A stretch of 64,000 nucleotides of DNA. Source: Mucilaginibacter sp. (GTDB lineage Bacteria; Bacteroidota; Bacteroidia; Sphingobacteriales; Sphingobacteriaceae). Shown here piece after piece: positions 27,037 to 34,983 of the stretch. The translations under genes and the position numbers were made by a program. The first letter of the stretch is position 1; each line of letters starts with the position of its first letter. The stretch lies in contig NZ_JANYGH010000071.1 in assembly GCF_025362475.1 (NCBI RefSeq), positions 1 through 64,000 of the forward strand, given 5' to 3'. Under the pieces are notes generated by a model that saw only the letters and a program-made list of their open reading frames with translations, made no database searches and was not told the DNA's origin.

Positions 27037-28133
27037 TAAATAAAATATTTGACGGGGTTTGTATTTACTTCTGTTAAACGGACGGCAAAGATAGGGAATT
27101 TTTTTCTAATTATATCATACATTAATTGCACCGTAAATTGTTCACTTTCAAAGTGTCCGATGTCGGCTATCACTATTTTTCCTTCGGCATCAAAAAACTC
27201 ATGATACTTGTAGTCGGCAGTGATAAAAATGTCGGCTCCGGCGGCTATGGCATGCTTCAGCAAAAAGCCTCCTGCACCGCCGCAAACAGCTACTTTTCTA
27301 ATTGGTTTGCCTGTAAAAGCGGTATGCCTTATTACATGGGTGCGCATTTTATCCTTTATATGGAAAAGGAAAGATTCCTGGTTCTGCGGCACTTCCAGTT
27401 CGCCTATCATTCCCGAGCCTACTTGCTGGTTTTGGTTAGTTAAGCTGAAAAGGTCATAAGCTACCTCCTCGTACGGATGAGCAAGTATCAACGCCATGAT
27501 AATCTTACTCTCCAGGTTGGCAGGATAAACGGTTTGGATGCAAACTTCGCTTTCGTGGTGACGCTTGCCTGGCTCGCCCACGTGGGGTACTGTAAGTTCA
27601 TTGCCTTTAAAAGTTCCGGTTCCTTCGGCATTGAAGCTTACTTCGCTATAGTTACCAATATTGCCTGCGCCGGCTGCAAATAAAGCCTCGCGCACAGCAT
27701 CTGCATGGCTATGGGGTACAAAGGTGACCAGTTTTTTAAGCAGGTTGTGTTTGGGTGCCAGTATGCGGCAGTTTTTTAAGCCCAGGGTATCGCAAATGCG
27801 GGTGTTAACCCCGGTCATCACGTTATCCAGGTTGGTGTGAATGGCATATATGGCTATGCGGTTGCGAATGGCTTTCTCCACCACGCGTTCTACATAAGTT
27901 TTACCATTAAACTTTTTTAACCCTTTAAAAACGATAGGATGATGCGATATAATTACCTGGCTGCCGGTAGCGATAGCCTCATCAACCACGGCCTCGGTGC
28001 AATCTAACGAAAGCAGCGCCTGGGTTATTTCCTGATCGGGGTTACCTACAATTAGGCCGGCGTTGTCATAATCTTCCTGGTAAACCAGTGGCGCAAGGCT
28101 TTCAAGGTAGGCGGTAAGGGCGGATAATTTCAT
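27036..28133 (-). CDS. Nif3-like dinuclear metal-centre protein
   Basis: The Nif3/YbgI family forms toroidal hexamers with a two-metal site of unclear reaction; some members are annotated as GTP cyclohydrolase I type 2-like. Metal-site motifs are visible: ISHHPIVFKGLKKF, AIHTNLDNV and the C-terminal IADIGHFESEQF. At 365 residues it is the long form, with an inserted PII-like domain in the middle (about residues 125-235, around FVPHSHADAVREALFAAGAG). It is coupled to the zinc-ribbon gene. Confidence 0.93.
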   Translation of the reverse strand: MKLSALTAYLESLAPLVYQEDYDNAGLIVGNPDQEITQALLSLDCTEAVVDEAIATGSQVIISHHPIVFKGLKKFNGKTYVERVVEKAIRNRIAIYAIHTNLDNVMTGVNTRICDTLGLKNCRILAPKHNLLKKLVTFVPHSHADAVREALFAAGAGNIGNYSEVSFNAEGTGTFKGNELTVPHVGEPGKRHHESEVCIQTVYPANLESKIIMALILAHPYEEVAYDLFSLTNQNQQVGSGMIGELEVPQNQESFLFHIKDKMRTHVIRHTAFTGKPIRKVAVCGGAGGFLLKHAIAAGADIFITADYKYHEFFDAEGKIVIADIGHFESEQFTVQLMYDIIRKKFPIFAVRLTEVNTNPVKYFI

Positions 28134-28167
28134 GAATAAGTATTAGCTATAATATGGCCTGGGTTAA

Positions 28168-28530
28168 TTATTGGGTTAACATAGCCATACGGTGGCTTTC
28201 ATAAGCCATATTTTTATTATACTCTAATGTGAGCGATTTATTGTTTATCAAATCAACAATAGTACCTATAAAGCAAAAGCCGCCTGTAAAAAGATATAGT
28301 AAACCCATACCAATTTGGCCCAGTACAAAACGTTGCACACCTGCAATCACAATAAAGCCAAGTAAGGTAAATAACAATATTTCCTGTGCGTTTTTGCGTT
28401 TGCTGGTATAAACCATGTAAAAATACTTTGTTTGATTTTCATTTAGTCCGGCGGTGGCTTGTTGCAAAAAGCCCATTTCCTCGGGCGTCATATCCTGAAA
28501 ATTCATATAAGGATCTTTGTACATGTTCAT
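28168..28530 (-). CDS. TM2 domain membrane protein (copy 2)
   Basis: A 120-residue paralogue of the protein at 4731-5093. It has the same length and the same N-terminal helix (TPEEMGFLQQATAGLNENQ), and a nearly identical second span QIGMGLLYLFTGGFCFIGTIVDLIN. It starts at an ATG preceded by an AT-rich leader. It lies 34 bases upstream of the nif3-like start on the same strand and may be the first gene of that operon. The function is unknown. Confidence 0.85.
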   Translation of the reverse strand: MNMYKDPYMNFQDMTPEEMGFLQQATAGLNENQTKYFYMVYTSKRKNAQEILLFTLLGFIVIAGVQRFVLGQIGMGLLYLFTGGFCFIGTIVDLINNKSLTLEYNKNMAYESHRMAMLTQ

Positions 28531-28647
28531 ATTGTATAGGTTTTTGATTTAAGTTGTTCCAAATTTAATTATTTTATGATAAAAACAATATGCTAATTGC
28601 GTGCTTGAACAGTTCCGGTTTATAAAGTTAGGGCTTAAAATTTTTGT

Positions 28648-28655
28648 TACTTTTG
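28648..28655 (+). promoter_or_regulatory. Candidate glnS promoter -7 element
   Basis: TACTTTTG fits the Bacteroidota TAnnTTTG -7 consensus and lies 22 bases before the glnS ATG, a plausible leader length. No clear -33 TTTG is seen at the expected distance. Confidence 0.4.
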
Positions 28656-28677
28656 TGGTTATTGATAACTGTTGTTT

Positions 28678-30336
28678 ATGAGCGAAGAAAGATCACTGAA
28701 CTTTATAGAGGAAATTGTTGAAGAAGATATAGCCGCCGGCAAAAACGATGGCAGGGTATTAACCCGTTTCCCGCCCGAGCCTAATGGCTACCTGCATATT
28801 GGGCATGCCAAATCCATTTGTTTAAATTTTGGCCTGGCTCAAAAATATAACGGTAAAACCAACCTGCGCTTTGACGATACCAATCCCGTTAAAGAGGATG
28901 TGGAATATGTTGATAGTATTAAAGAAGATGTAAAATGGCTGGGCTTTGAATGGGCCGAAGAGTTATATGCTTCTGACTATTTTGATAAGATATATGAATT
29001 TGCCGTTGCCCTCATCAAAAGAGGGTTGGCGTATGTTGATGACAGTAGCGCCGAGGAGATAGCTGCACAAAAAGGTACACCAACCGAACCGGGCACCCCT
29101 AATGAGTACCGTAGCAGGTCTGTTGAGGAAAACCTGCAGTTGTTTGCCGATATGAAAGCCGGTAAATACCCCGATGGTGCCAAGGTGCTGCGTGCCAAGC
29201 TTGACCTGGCTGCACCAAACATGCATCTGCGCGATCCTTTGATGTACCGTATTAAGCATGCCCATCATCACCGTACTGGCGATGCCTGGTGCATTTACCC
29301 TATGTATGATTTCGCGCACGGTCAATCGGATGCTATTGAACATATAACCCACTCTCTTTGTACGCTGGAGTTTATACCTCACCGTCCTTTGTATGATTGG
29401 TTTATTGATCAGCTGGGCATCTTTCCGTCAAAGCAATACGAGTTTGCCCGTTTAAACCTTAACTACACAGTAATGAGCAAGCGCAAGCTGCTGCAACTGG
29501 TTACGGAAGGGCACGTAGAAAGCTGGGACGACCCGCGCATGCCTACCATTAGTGGTTTGCGTCGCCGGGGTTATACGCCTGCAAGTATCCGCGAGTTTTG
29601 CGAACGCATCGGCGTAGCCAAACGCGAGAATATGATTGATGTTGGCCTGCTGGAGTTCTGTATCCGCGAAGACCTGAATAAAACCGCATGGCGGCGTATG
29701 GCCGTTCTGGATCCTATAAAATGTATCCTTACCAACTATCCTGAAGGTGAAGTAGAAACCATGCATGGTGAAAACAATCCTGAAGCTGAGGACGGTGACG
29801 GCAGCCGCGAGTTTCCGTTTAGCCGCGAGTTATGGATAGAGCGTGAAGACTTTATGGAAGTGCCGCCTAAGAAATTTTTCCGGTTAGGGGTTGGCCTGAT
29901 GGTGAGGTTGAAGAACGCCTACATCATCCGTTGTGACGACTTTGTGAAGGATGCCGATGGCAATGTAACCGAGATTCATTGCAGCTATCTGCCTGAGTCA
30001 AAATCTGGGAATGATACCAGCGGCATTAACGTTAAGGGAACTATTCATTGGGTGAGCGTACCGCATGCCAAAACCGCCGAAGTAAGGCTTTACGACCGTT
30101 TATTCCAGGTGGAGAACCCGCAAAGTGAGGATGGTGACTTTAAAGATTACCTTAACCCCAACAGTTTGGATGTAATACAAACCGTCTACATTGAACCCGA
30201 CCTGGCTAACGCCAAACCCGGAACCCCGGTACAGTTCATGCGGAAAGGCTATTTTACCCTGGATAAATATTCCACTGCCGATAAGCTGGTATTTAACCGC
30301 ACCGTAACGTTGAAGGACGGGTGGGTGAAGAAGTAA
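28678..30336 (+). CDS. glnS: Glutaminyl-tRNA synthetase
   Basis: A class I synthetase that charges tRNA-Gln directly. The HIGH signature is in PPEPNGYLHIGHAKS and the KMSKS-equivalent in VMSKRKLLQL. The catalytic-domain segment LRFDDTNP and the C-terminal anticodon-binding beta barrels complete a 552-residue protein of normal length. The ATG at 28678 is preferred over a TTG two codons earlier. It is monocistronic, with a terminator nested in a longer inverted repeat behind it. Confidence 0.97.
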   Translation: MSEERSLNFIEEIVEEDIAAGKNDGRVLTRFPPEPNGYLHIGHAKSICLNFGLAQKYNGKTNLRFDDTNPVKEDVEYVDSIKEDVKWLGFEWAEELYASDYFDKIYEFAVALIKRGLAYVDDSSAEEIAAQKGTPTEPGTPNEYRSRSVEENLQLFADMKAGKYPDGAKVLRAKLDLAAPNMHLRDPLMYRIKHAHHHRTGDAWCIYPMYDFAHGQSDAIEHITHSLCTLEFIPHRPLYDWFIDQLGIFPSKQYEFARLNLNYTVMSKRKLLQLVTEGHVESWDDPRMPTISGLRRRGYTPASIREFCERIGVAKRENMIDVGLLEFCIREDLNKTAWRRMAVLDPIKCILTNYPEGEVETMHGENNPEAEDGDGSREFPFSRELWIEREDFMEVPPKKFFRLGVGLMVRLKNAYIIRCDDFVKDADGNVTEIHCSYLPESKSGNDTSGINVKGTIHWVSVPHAKTAEVRLYDRLFQVENPQSEDGDFKDYLNPNSLDVIQTVYIEPDLANAKPGTPVQFMRKGYFTLDKYSTADKLVFNRTVTLKDGWVKK

Positions 30337-30337
30337 A

Positions 30338-30453
30338 AGCCCCCCAGCCCCCTAAAGGGGGAGTTAAAAAATATATCAGCCCGGCACAAAATGCCGGGCT
30401 TTTTTTTGGGCCCACGCAAATCAAAGGCTCCCCCTTGAGGGGGCTGGGGGGCT
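30338..30453. terminator. Nested inverted repeat with glnS terminator
   Basis: The inner hairpin AGCCCGGCA/TGCCGGGCT (30378-30402) followed by eight T's is a clean terminator for glnS. It is enclosed by a larger inverted repeat of C-rich and G-rich arms (30339-30363 and 30427-30452). Each arm is itself a small palindrome of the CCCCCT...AGGGGG type. The right arm runs into the stop codon of the convergent amidase gene. Confidence 0.85.
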
Positions 30454-31279
30454 AATACTTCCTATACACATTATACAACACGTTCAAATCCAGCTGGGTC
30501 ATGGTGGGGCTGTCTTCTACCTGTACAAAGTGGCGTTTAAAGGCTGTTATAGCGGCGGGCAGGTTGCTGGTATCGTAACCTATCAGGCGCAGGGCTGTGG
30601 CATAGTCAAAGTTGTCGGGCGGTAGTTCAAGCAGGTCGTCGCTCCAGTATCCGAAACCTTTTTGGGCCAGCAGTTTCCAGGGGAATAGCGGACCGGGGTC
30701 TGGTTTACGGGCTGGGGCAATATCCTGGTGGCCTATAAAGTTGGCAGTAGGGATATTATACGCCTTTTTAAGCTGAGCCAGCAGCGCCAGCAGGCTTTTT
30801 ACCTGTACATCATTAAAGGGCTCGTGGCCATTGTTATCAATCTCGATACCGATGGAACAGCTATTCATATCGCTGATGCTGGCCCACTTGCTGATACCGG
30901 CCTGCCAGGCACGCAGGTAATCATTAAGCATGTGGTACACTTTGCCATCCTTGCCTACAACATAGTGCGCACTCACCTGGGGCTTAACCAGGGTAAAGGT
31001 TTTGAGGGTTTGTTTGGCCGAATCCTGGGCGGTATAGTGAATAATTACATAGTTGGGTTTGCGGGCATTAAAGTTCACGGTACCTACCCACTCGCTGGGG
31101 ATGGCGGCACCAAGGCTATCAACCAGCATGGCGGGCTGCTCGAGGGCTATCACTTTTAGTACCGAATCTGTTTGGTGTTTATATACCTTGTTGGTGAAGG
31201 CGTATGGCCCTTTGGGCGAGCAGGAACTGAGGGTTGCCAGTACGGCTAAAGCAAGTATGGAGTATACGGTAATTTTCAT
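30452..31279 (-). CDS. N-acetylmuramoyl-L-alanine amidase (Amidase_2), lipoprotein
   Basis: The amidase cuts the MurNAc-L-Ala bond of peptidoglycan. A lipoprotein signal (TLSSCSPKG) suggests membrane anchoring outside the cytoplasm. The AmpD-like fold shows the zinc His in YVIIHYTA, SAHYVVGKDGKV, SIGIEIDNNG and the C-terminal FIGHQDIAPARKPDPGPLFPW with the second His and the Lys/Asp residues. The last 60 residues form a helical extension typical of Bacteroidota AmiD-like proteins. It faces glnS tail to tail. Confidence 0.92.
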   Translation of the reverse strand: MKITVYSILALAVLATLSSCSPKGPYAFTNKVYKHQTDSVLKVIALEQPAMLVDSLGAAIPSEWVGTVNFNARKPNYVIIHYTAQDSAKQTLKTFTLVKPQVSAHYVVGKDGKVYHMLNDYLRAWQAGISKWASISDMNSCSIGIEIDNNGHEPFNDVQVKSLLALLAQLKKAYNIPTANFIGHQDIAPARKPDPGPLFPWKLLAQKGFGYWSDDLLELPPDNFDYATALRLIGYDTSNLPAAITAFKRHFVQVEDSPTMTQLDLNVLYNVYRKY

Positions 31280-31331
31280 AGGCGACGATGCTTAAGTGCT
31301 AAAGTAAGCAAATAACCATTCAGGCAGAAAA

Positions 31332-31549
31332 GTGTTCTGGTGGGGTGTTCGGTTTTGTGGGGGGATAGGGGGATTTTGGAGTGGGATAAAATTTATTGTG
31401 TTGATAATCAATAAATTGAATGTTCGGTTGTTTTTGAGGCAGATGTTATAGGTGTTGATTATCAGTTACTTATATTTTTTAAATATTTTGCCCGAACACG
31501 GCCGAACACCAGCTTTTTGAAAATCCGAACACTGACAGGTTCTTGTCAG
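31332..31549. promoter_or_regulatory. Gene-free stretch with repeated GTGTTCGG/CCGAACAC motifs
   Basis: The 358-base gap 31280-31637 holds no credible gene but is rich in short motifs. GTGTTCGG or its near variant occurs at 31332 (GTGTTCTGG), 31345 and 31421 (TGTTCGG). The complement CCGAACAC occurs at 31492, 31502 and 31525. CTGACA...TGTCAG forms a small palindrome at 31532-31549, and TTGATAATCAA/TTGATTATCA occur near 31401 and 31455. The region precedes the amidase and could be its control region. Confidence 0.45.
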
Positions 31550-31637
31550 TAGTTTTAAAATGGTTGATGGAGGTGTTTATCTGCACCGTTATATGTAGCA
31601 TCAGAAAAATGCAAATGTCATCACCCCGAAAAATAGA

Positions 31638-32291
31638 TTAACCAACAAAGCGGCCCCATAAGGCATCCGGTCGGTTAAATACGGTTGGGGGTGTTTCCTG
31701 GATAGCGGCATTAAAAGTTCTGGAGTTTCCGGAACTGCAATGGATCACTTTTTTCATAGCGCCGTTTGCCACTTCGGATACGATACCTACGTGACCAATT
31801 TTACTGCCGGCGCCGTAAACCACAATACAACCCGGCTGGGGTACGGTAATTCTTTCAAAAATACCCGATGAACTATTTACATCGTCGACCATGGAATCGG
31901 TAAAGATCCAGCCGCCATACTTTTTATAAAACGGAATAGTGGTTTGGCGCGAAAGATGAAGCACCCAGCAAACAAAGCCACTGCAATCGCACAGGCCGTC
32001 ACGCGAGGGAAGTGCATCCCCTGGGAACATGCCGCCACTGCCCAGCTTATACAAAATGGGCGAATTGACTACCTTACGGGCATGGGCAATCAAATCTGAT
32101 ATAGCTAAAGGCATATCAAATGGGGCGTTAGCAGGTACATCCTGCATATTGGGCACGTTAATAACCTGGCCAACCGCAATTTGGTTGATGTTGGTGATCT
32201 GCGGGTTAAGCGCCATCAGGGCACTCACCGGGATGCTCTGTTTGCCGGCAATCTTGCCGAGTGTATCGCCGGCTTTAATGGTGTATTGCAT
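31638..32291 (-). CDS. LysM plus NlpC/P60-like cysteine peptidase
   Basis: Residues 1-47 are a LysM module (YTIKAGDTLGKIAGKQSIPV to VGQVINVPN), which binds glycan with GlcNAc. The rest is a papain-like hydrolase: the catalytic Cys in LCDCSGFVCW, the His in GHVGIVSE and a further His in KVIHCSSGN fit an NlpC/P60 or amidase-type cysteine hydrolase. There is no signal peptide, so export would need another route or lysis. It lies 78 bases downstream of the CBS-like membrane protein gene on the same strand. It may be a lysin-like cell-wall enzyme or an effector, but no secretion-system gene is nearby. Confidence 0.8.
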   Translation of the reverse strand: MQYTIKAGDTLGKIAGKQSIPVSALMALNPQITNINQIAVGQVINVPNMQDVPANAPFDMPLAISDLIAHARKVVNSPILYKLGSGGMFPGDALPSRDGLCDCSGFVCWVLHLSRQTTIPFYKKYGGWIFTDSMVDDVNSSSGIFERITVPQPGCIVVYGAGSKIGHVGIVSEVANGAMKKVIHCSSGNSRTFNAAIQETPPTVFNRPDALWGRFVG

Positions 32292-32369
32292 AGGTGTTTT
32301 AAGGTTATGCGTTTAAAAATACGGGTACCTATAAAGGATGAATAATACTTCGGGCTTGCTACATGCAGG

Positions 32370-33608
32370 TTAGCTGCCCGATTTCAAATCTTTAGAGTTT
32401 TCGGCAATCTTGTTATTGGTTACCCAGCCTATTACATCTTCACTTGCATTACCATTGGTAGTTAAAAATACGTCCTGACAATAAGCGTTTTTCTCAATCA
32501 AGGCCTGTGCCTGCCTTAAATTGGCATTGATATCAATGTATTGCGCCCCATTCAACAAATAACCTTTAACATCGTCAGATCCACAGGTTACCATATCGTT
32601 TACGGTTGCATTAGCTATAGGGATGTTTAAGGTGGCGGTGGTTGATATTTCTGTTATGAATTTTTCAAATGTGCTTTGGTGAATAATGTAAAGCAGTTTT
32701 TTACCATTAAATAGGGGGAGCCTGGTTATTTTATTTTCTTTCATAAAGGCTATGGCATCTAAAATTTTAATGCTGGCCAGTTGGTCTACCGGTCCGGTAT
32801 TCGCTGTTGCTGCCGCGGCTGTTTTTTCGGCAGCTTTACTATCGGCGTCTGTTTTGGCCGCCTGGGCTGTTACCACAGCTGCATTCGCCTCTGTTACTGC
32901 AGTAGCTGCTGTTGCTGCTGCGGCATTTGCAGCATCTAAAGCAGTAGCGGCATCAGCTGCAGCTGTTTGGGCTGCTGCCAGGGCGGCAGGGTCGGCTTTA
33001 ATTGCAGGGTCGTCGAGGGCGGCATCGGCGGCTGTTTTAGCCGCGGCCGCAGCTGCAGCGTTGCTTGTAGCAGTTTGTGCATCCTGTACCGCCTGATCCG
33101 CTGCTGCTTTAGCATTGGTTAAGGCTTCGTCGGCGGCTTTGGCGGCTTCCTGGGCTTCGTCGGCCGCATTATCTTCTACAGGCGCGGTAGAGGTAAGTGG
33201 AAAAGGCTTGATCTTTTCAAACGGAATCATCACATCCTTACATTTGGTCGACTCCAGTTTTTGCGCAGGACTAATCTGCTCAAACAGCTTTTTAACACCG
33301 TCATTAGCAGCCTGGAAATTTGCTTTTGAAAAGTAAAACGCTATCACGGTACCCATCCATGTGCCCCATAATGGCAGCAATGCAGTAAAAACATATTGGA
33401 TGACCTGAATTTTTTTATCAATAAATTTCAAGTTATCCTCACTGTTCATACTCTGTTGTGGTGTTACAAGAAATATATAAACAAGGGTTATCAGGCCTAA
33501 GCCTATGGTGCCGTAAATAGAGAACCGGGTGATATTACGGGCAATGTTTTCGCGCGAAGCAATGTCGCTTTTATCTTTAGATGCGTCGGATGTGTCGTCG
33601 GTTGCCAT
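32370..33608 (-). CDS. Membrane protein with CBS-like domain interrupted by a long Ala-rich segment
   Basis: Two membrane spans (about residues 28-50 and 70-93) form an N-terminal hairpin. After KCKDVMIPFEKIKPFPL, which looks like the first strand of a CBS domain, comes about 125 residues of Ala/Asp/Thr/Lys repeats (residues ~145-270). These are predicted as a helical or coiled-coil arm. Immediately after it the CBS pattern resumes with KILDAIAFMKENKITRLPLFNGKKLLYIIHQSTFEKFI, and a second CBS-like half follows. The arm is thus inserted inside a ligand-sensing fold. The CBS call is by pattern only; the function is unknown. Confidence 0.65.
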   Translation of the reverse strand: MATDDTSDASKDKSDIASRENIARNITRFSIYGTIGLGLITLVYIFLVTPQQSMNSEDNLKFIDKKIQVIQYVFTALLPLWGTWMGTVIAFYFSKANFQAANDGVKKLFEQISPAQKLESTKCKDVMIPFEKIKPFPLTSTAPVEDNAADEAQEAAKAADEALTNAKAAADQAVQDAQTATSNAAAAAAAKTAADAALDDPAIKADPAALAAAQTAAADAATALDAANAAAATAATAVTEANAAVVTAQAAKTDADSKAAEKTAAAATANTGPVDQLASIKILDAIAFMKENKITRLPLFNGKKLLYIIHQSTFEKFITEISTTATLNIPIANATVNDMVTCGSDDVKGYLLNGAQYIDINANLRQAQALIEKNAYCQDVFLTTNGNASEDVIGWVTNNKIAENSKDLKSGS

Positions 33609-33827
33609 AGGTTGTTTTGGTTAGGTTATCGTATGGTTTAATAGGTTGATATTTAGTACCTTAATGCAATTTGTTTAAAATAAACCCCATTTCAAATAGT
33701 TATTTATAGTCATTTTTTGGAAAAACGGCGTGATTTTGAGCACATTAGGTGTGTTGCAAAGGCATACCTGGGGAATACTGTAAAGAGAATATGGGAGCAC
33801 TCATCTTTTAATAAAATAAAATAAAAT

Positions 33828-33972
33828 GTCATTTCGATAGAGCATGGGGAAGAAAGAGCGGGGGAGCGAAAGAGAAACCACCTCTTGAGCGTAGCGAAAA
33901 ATCTTATACACCCTGCATAGCTGACCGCATGTTGTATAAGATTCCTCCTCGTACCTCGTTCGGAATGACAAC
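33828..33972. repeat. GTCATTTCGA-type palindromic element in a gene-free gap
   Basis: The 491-base gap 33609-34099 contains no credible gene. Its middle holds an element starting GTCATTTCGA and ending TCGGAATGACA. The inner complementary pair AATCTTATACA (33900 region) and TGTATAAGATT (33933 region) makes an extended hairpin. Fragments of the same type recur near 47.26 kb and 62.39 kb. Confidence 0.7.
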
Positions 33973-34099
33973 GTGTTTTATAATGCAAGGCGGGAATATT
34001 GAATTGCTACAAAGCTTTTGCTCCTTTGGAGCAGGGACGCTCGATTTACACTAAATAATAGCAGGTAAGGCGAGGATCACCTATCGACGGCCTCATTAA

Positions 34100-34417
34100 T
34101 CAATATATCCAATTTGTGTTTTTTATCCTGCCCGTAAAATCCGGTAGATTGATGGTTGCGTTCGCAGCCTCCTCGATATATTCAATATTTTCAAACTCGT
34201 GCCAGGCGGGGTCAATGTCATCGTTAAAAGTTTCTGAACGCAGATCGGGCAGGCGCCAATCCCCGGCGTAGAACCAGATTTGATCAATCAGTTTGGATTG
34301 GATGAGGGCGGATAGTTCTGTAAGACTAATGTTGCCCGGGTTGGCGAAGATTACCGAAGCATATATTTTGTAATTGCCGGCATCGCGGTATAGGTAGTTG
34401 AATTGGATGTTCGCCAT
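34100..34417 (-). CDS. Hypothetical protein of about 105 residues
   Basis: A soluble, acidic protein starting MANIQFNYLYRDAGNYKIYASVIFANP. It has a mid-section predicting two helices (LTELSALIQSKLIDQIWFYAG) and a DWRLPDLR loop. The aromatic-rich, regular hydrophobic pattern and clean start support a real gene. I do not recognise the family with confidence. It is the last minus-strand gene before the defence-like island and is divergent from the base-reader-like gene. Confidence 0.6.
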   Translation of the reverse strand: MANIQFNYLYRDAGNYKIYASVIFANPGNISLTELSALIQSKLIDQIWFYAGDWRLPDLRSETFNDDIDPAWHEFENIEYIEEAANATINLPDFTGRIKNTNWIY

Positions 34418-34545
34418 GCCGCAATGTAGGCGGATGGTTTGGGGTTGGCAATCGGAGATAAGTGAACTTTAGGAACTAAATAGGTATGTATAAGGAGATA
34501 TTTTAAATTTAGATAAATAACACTAATTTGGTGGAAAATAGAAGT

Positions 34546-34956
34546 ATGCCATACGCAATTATAACTCAAAATGACGTTTCAAAATGGGATGATATAGAAG
34601 GTAAAAAATATCATTTTCCAAATAAATATTTAAGAATCTTAGTACCCGGCACTAAGATTATATATTACAAAGGTGTTTTAAAGGATAAAGCGTTTGAGGA
34701 TCAAAGACTGAGTAAGAAAGCACATTACTTTGGACTGGCTGAAATAGGTGCAATTAAAATAGATCCCGAAAATCCCAAAAATTCCTTTTGTGATTTTAAA
34801 GATTATACGAGGTTTAAAACGGCGATATATTTTATCGATGCAAAGACTAATAAATATTTTGAAAAAACTCCTCCATCAAGGGAGTCTAATTATTGGCGAG
34901 ATGGCGTCAGAGAAATAACAAAAGATATTTATGAATCAATACTAAAAAATATTTGA
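34546..34956 (+). CDS. PUA/EVE-like domain protein (putative modified-base reader)
   Basis: The 136-residue protein resembles the small domains at the N-terminus of several restriction-type nucleases. It has KKYHFPNKYLRILVPGTKIIYYKG, then AHYFGLAEIGAIKIDPENP and a CDFKDYTRF segment. That wording (YxFPxxY, PGxxIxYY, YFGxAxIG, DYxxF) is typical of PUA-superfamily domains that sense modified bases. I infer a similar fold here; no nuclease domain is attached. It is convergent with the SauUSI-like gene, their ends 27 bases apart. The ATG at 34546 is chosen over an upstream TTG/GTG. The gene is visibly AT-rich. Confidence 0.55.
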   Translation: MPYAIITQNDVSKWDDIEGKKYHFPNKYLRILVPGTKIIYYKGVLKDKAFEDQRLSKKAHYFGLAEIGAIKIDPENPKNSFCDFKDYTRFKTAIYFIDAKTNKYFEKTPPSRESNYWRDGVREITKDIYESILKNI

Positions 34957-34983
34957 TATCTATTGAATTATTCGCAAGTGAAC

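Noticed and set aside
31638..33608. Prophage remnant around the lysin-like gene
   Set aside because: No integrase, capsid, tail, holin or attachment repeats are visible; the LysM hydrolase alone is not evidence of a phage.
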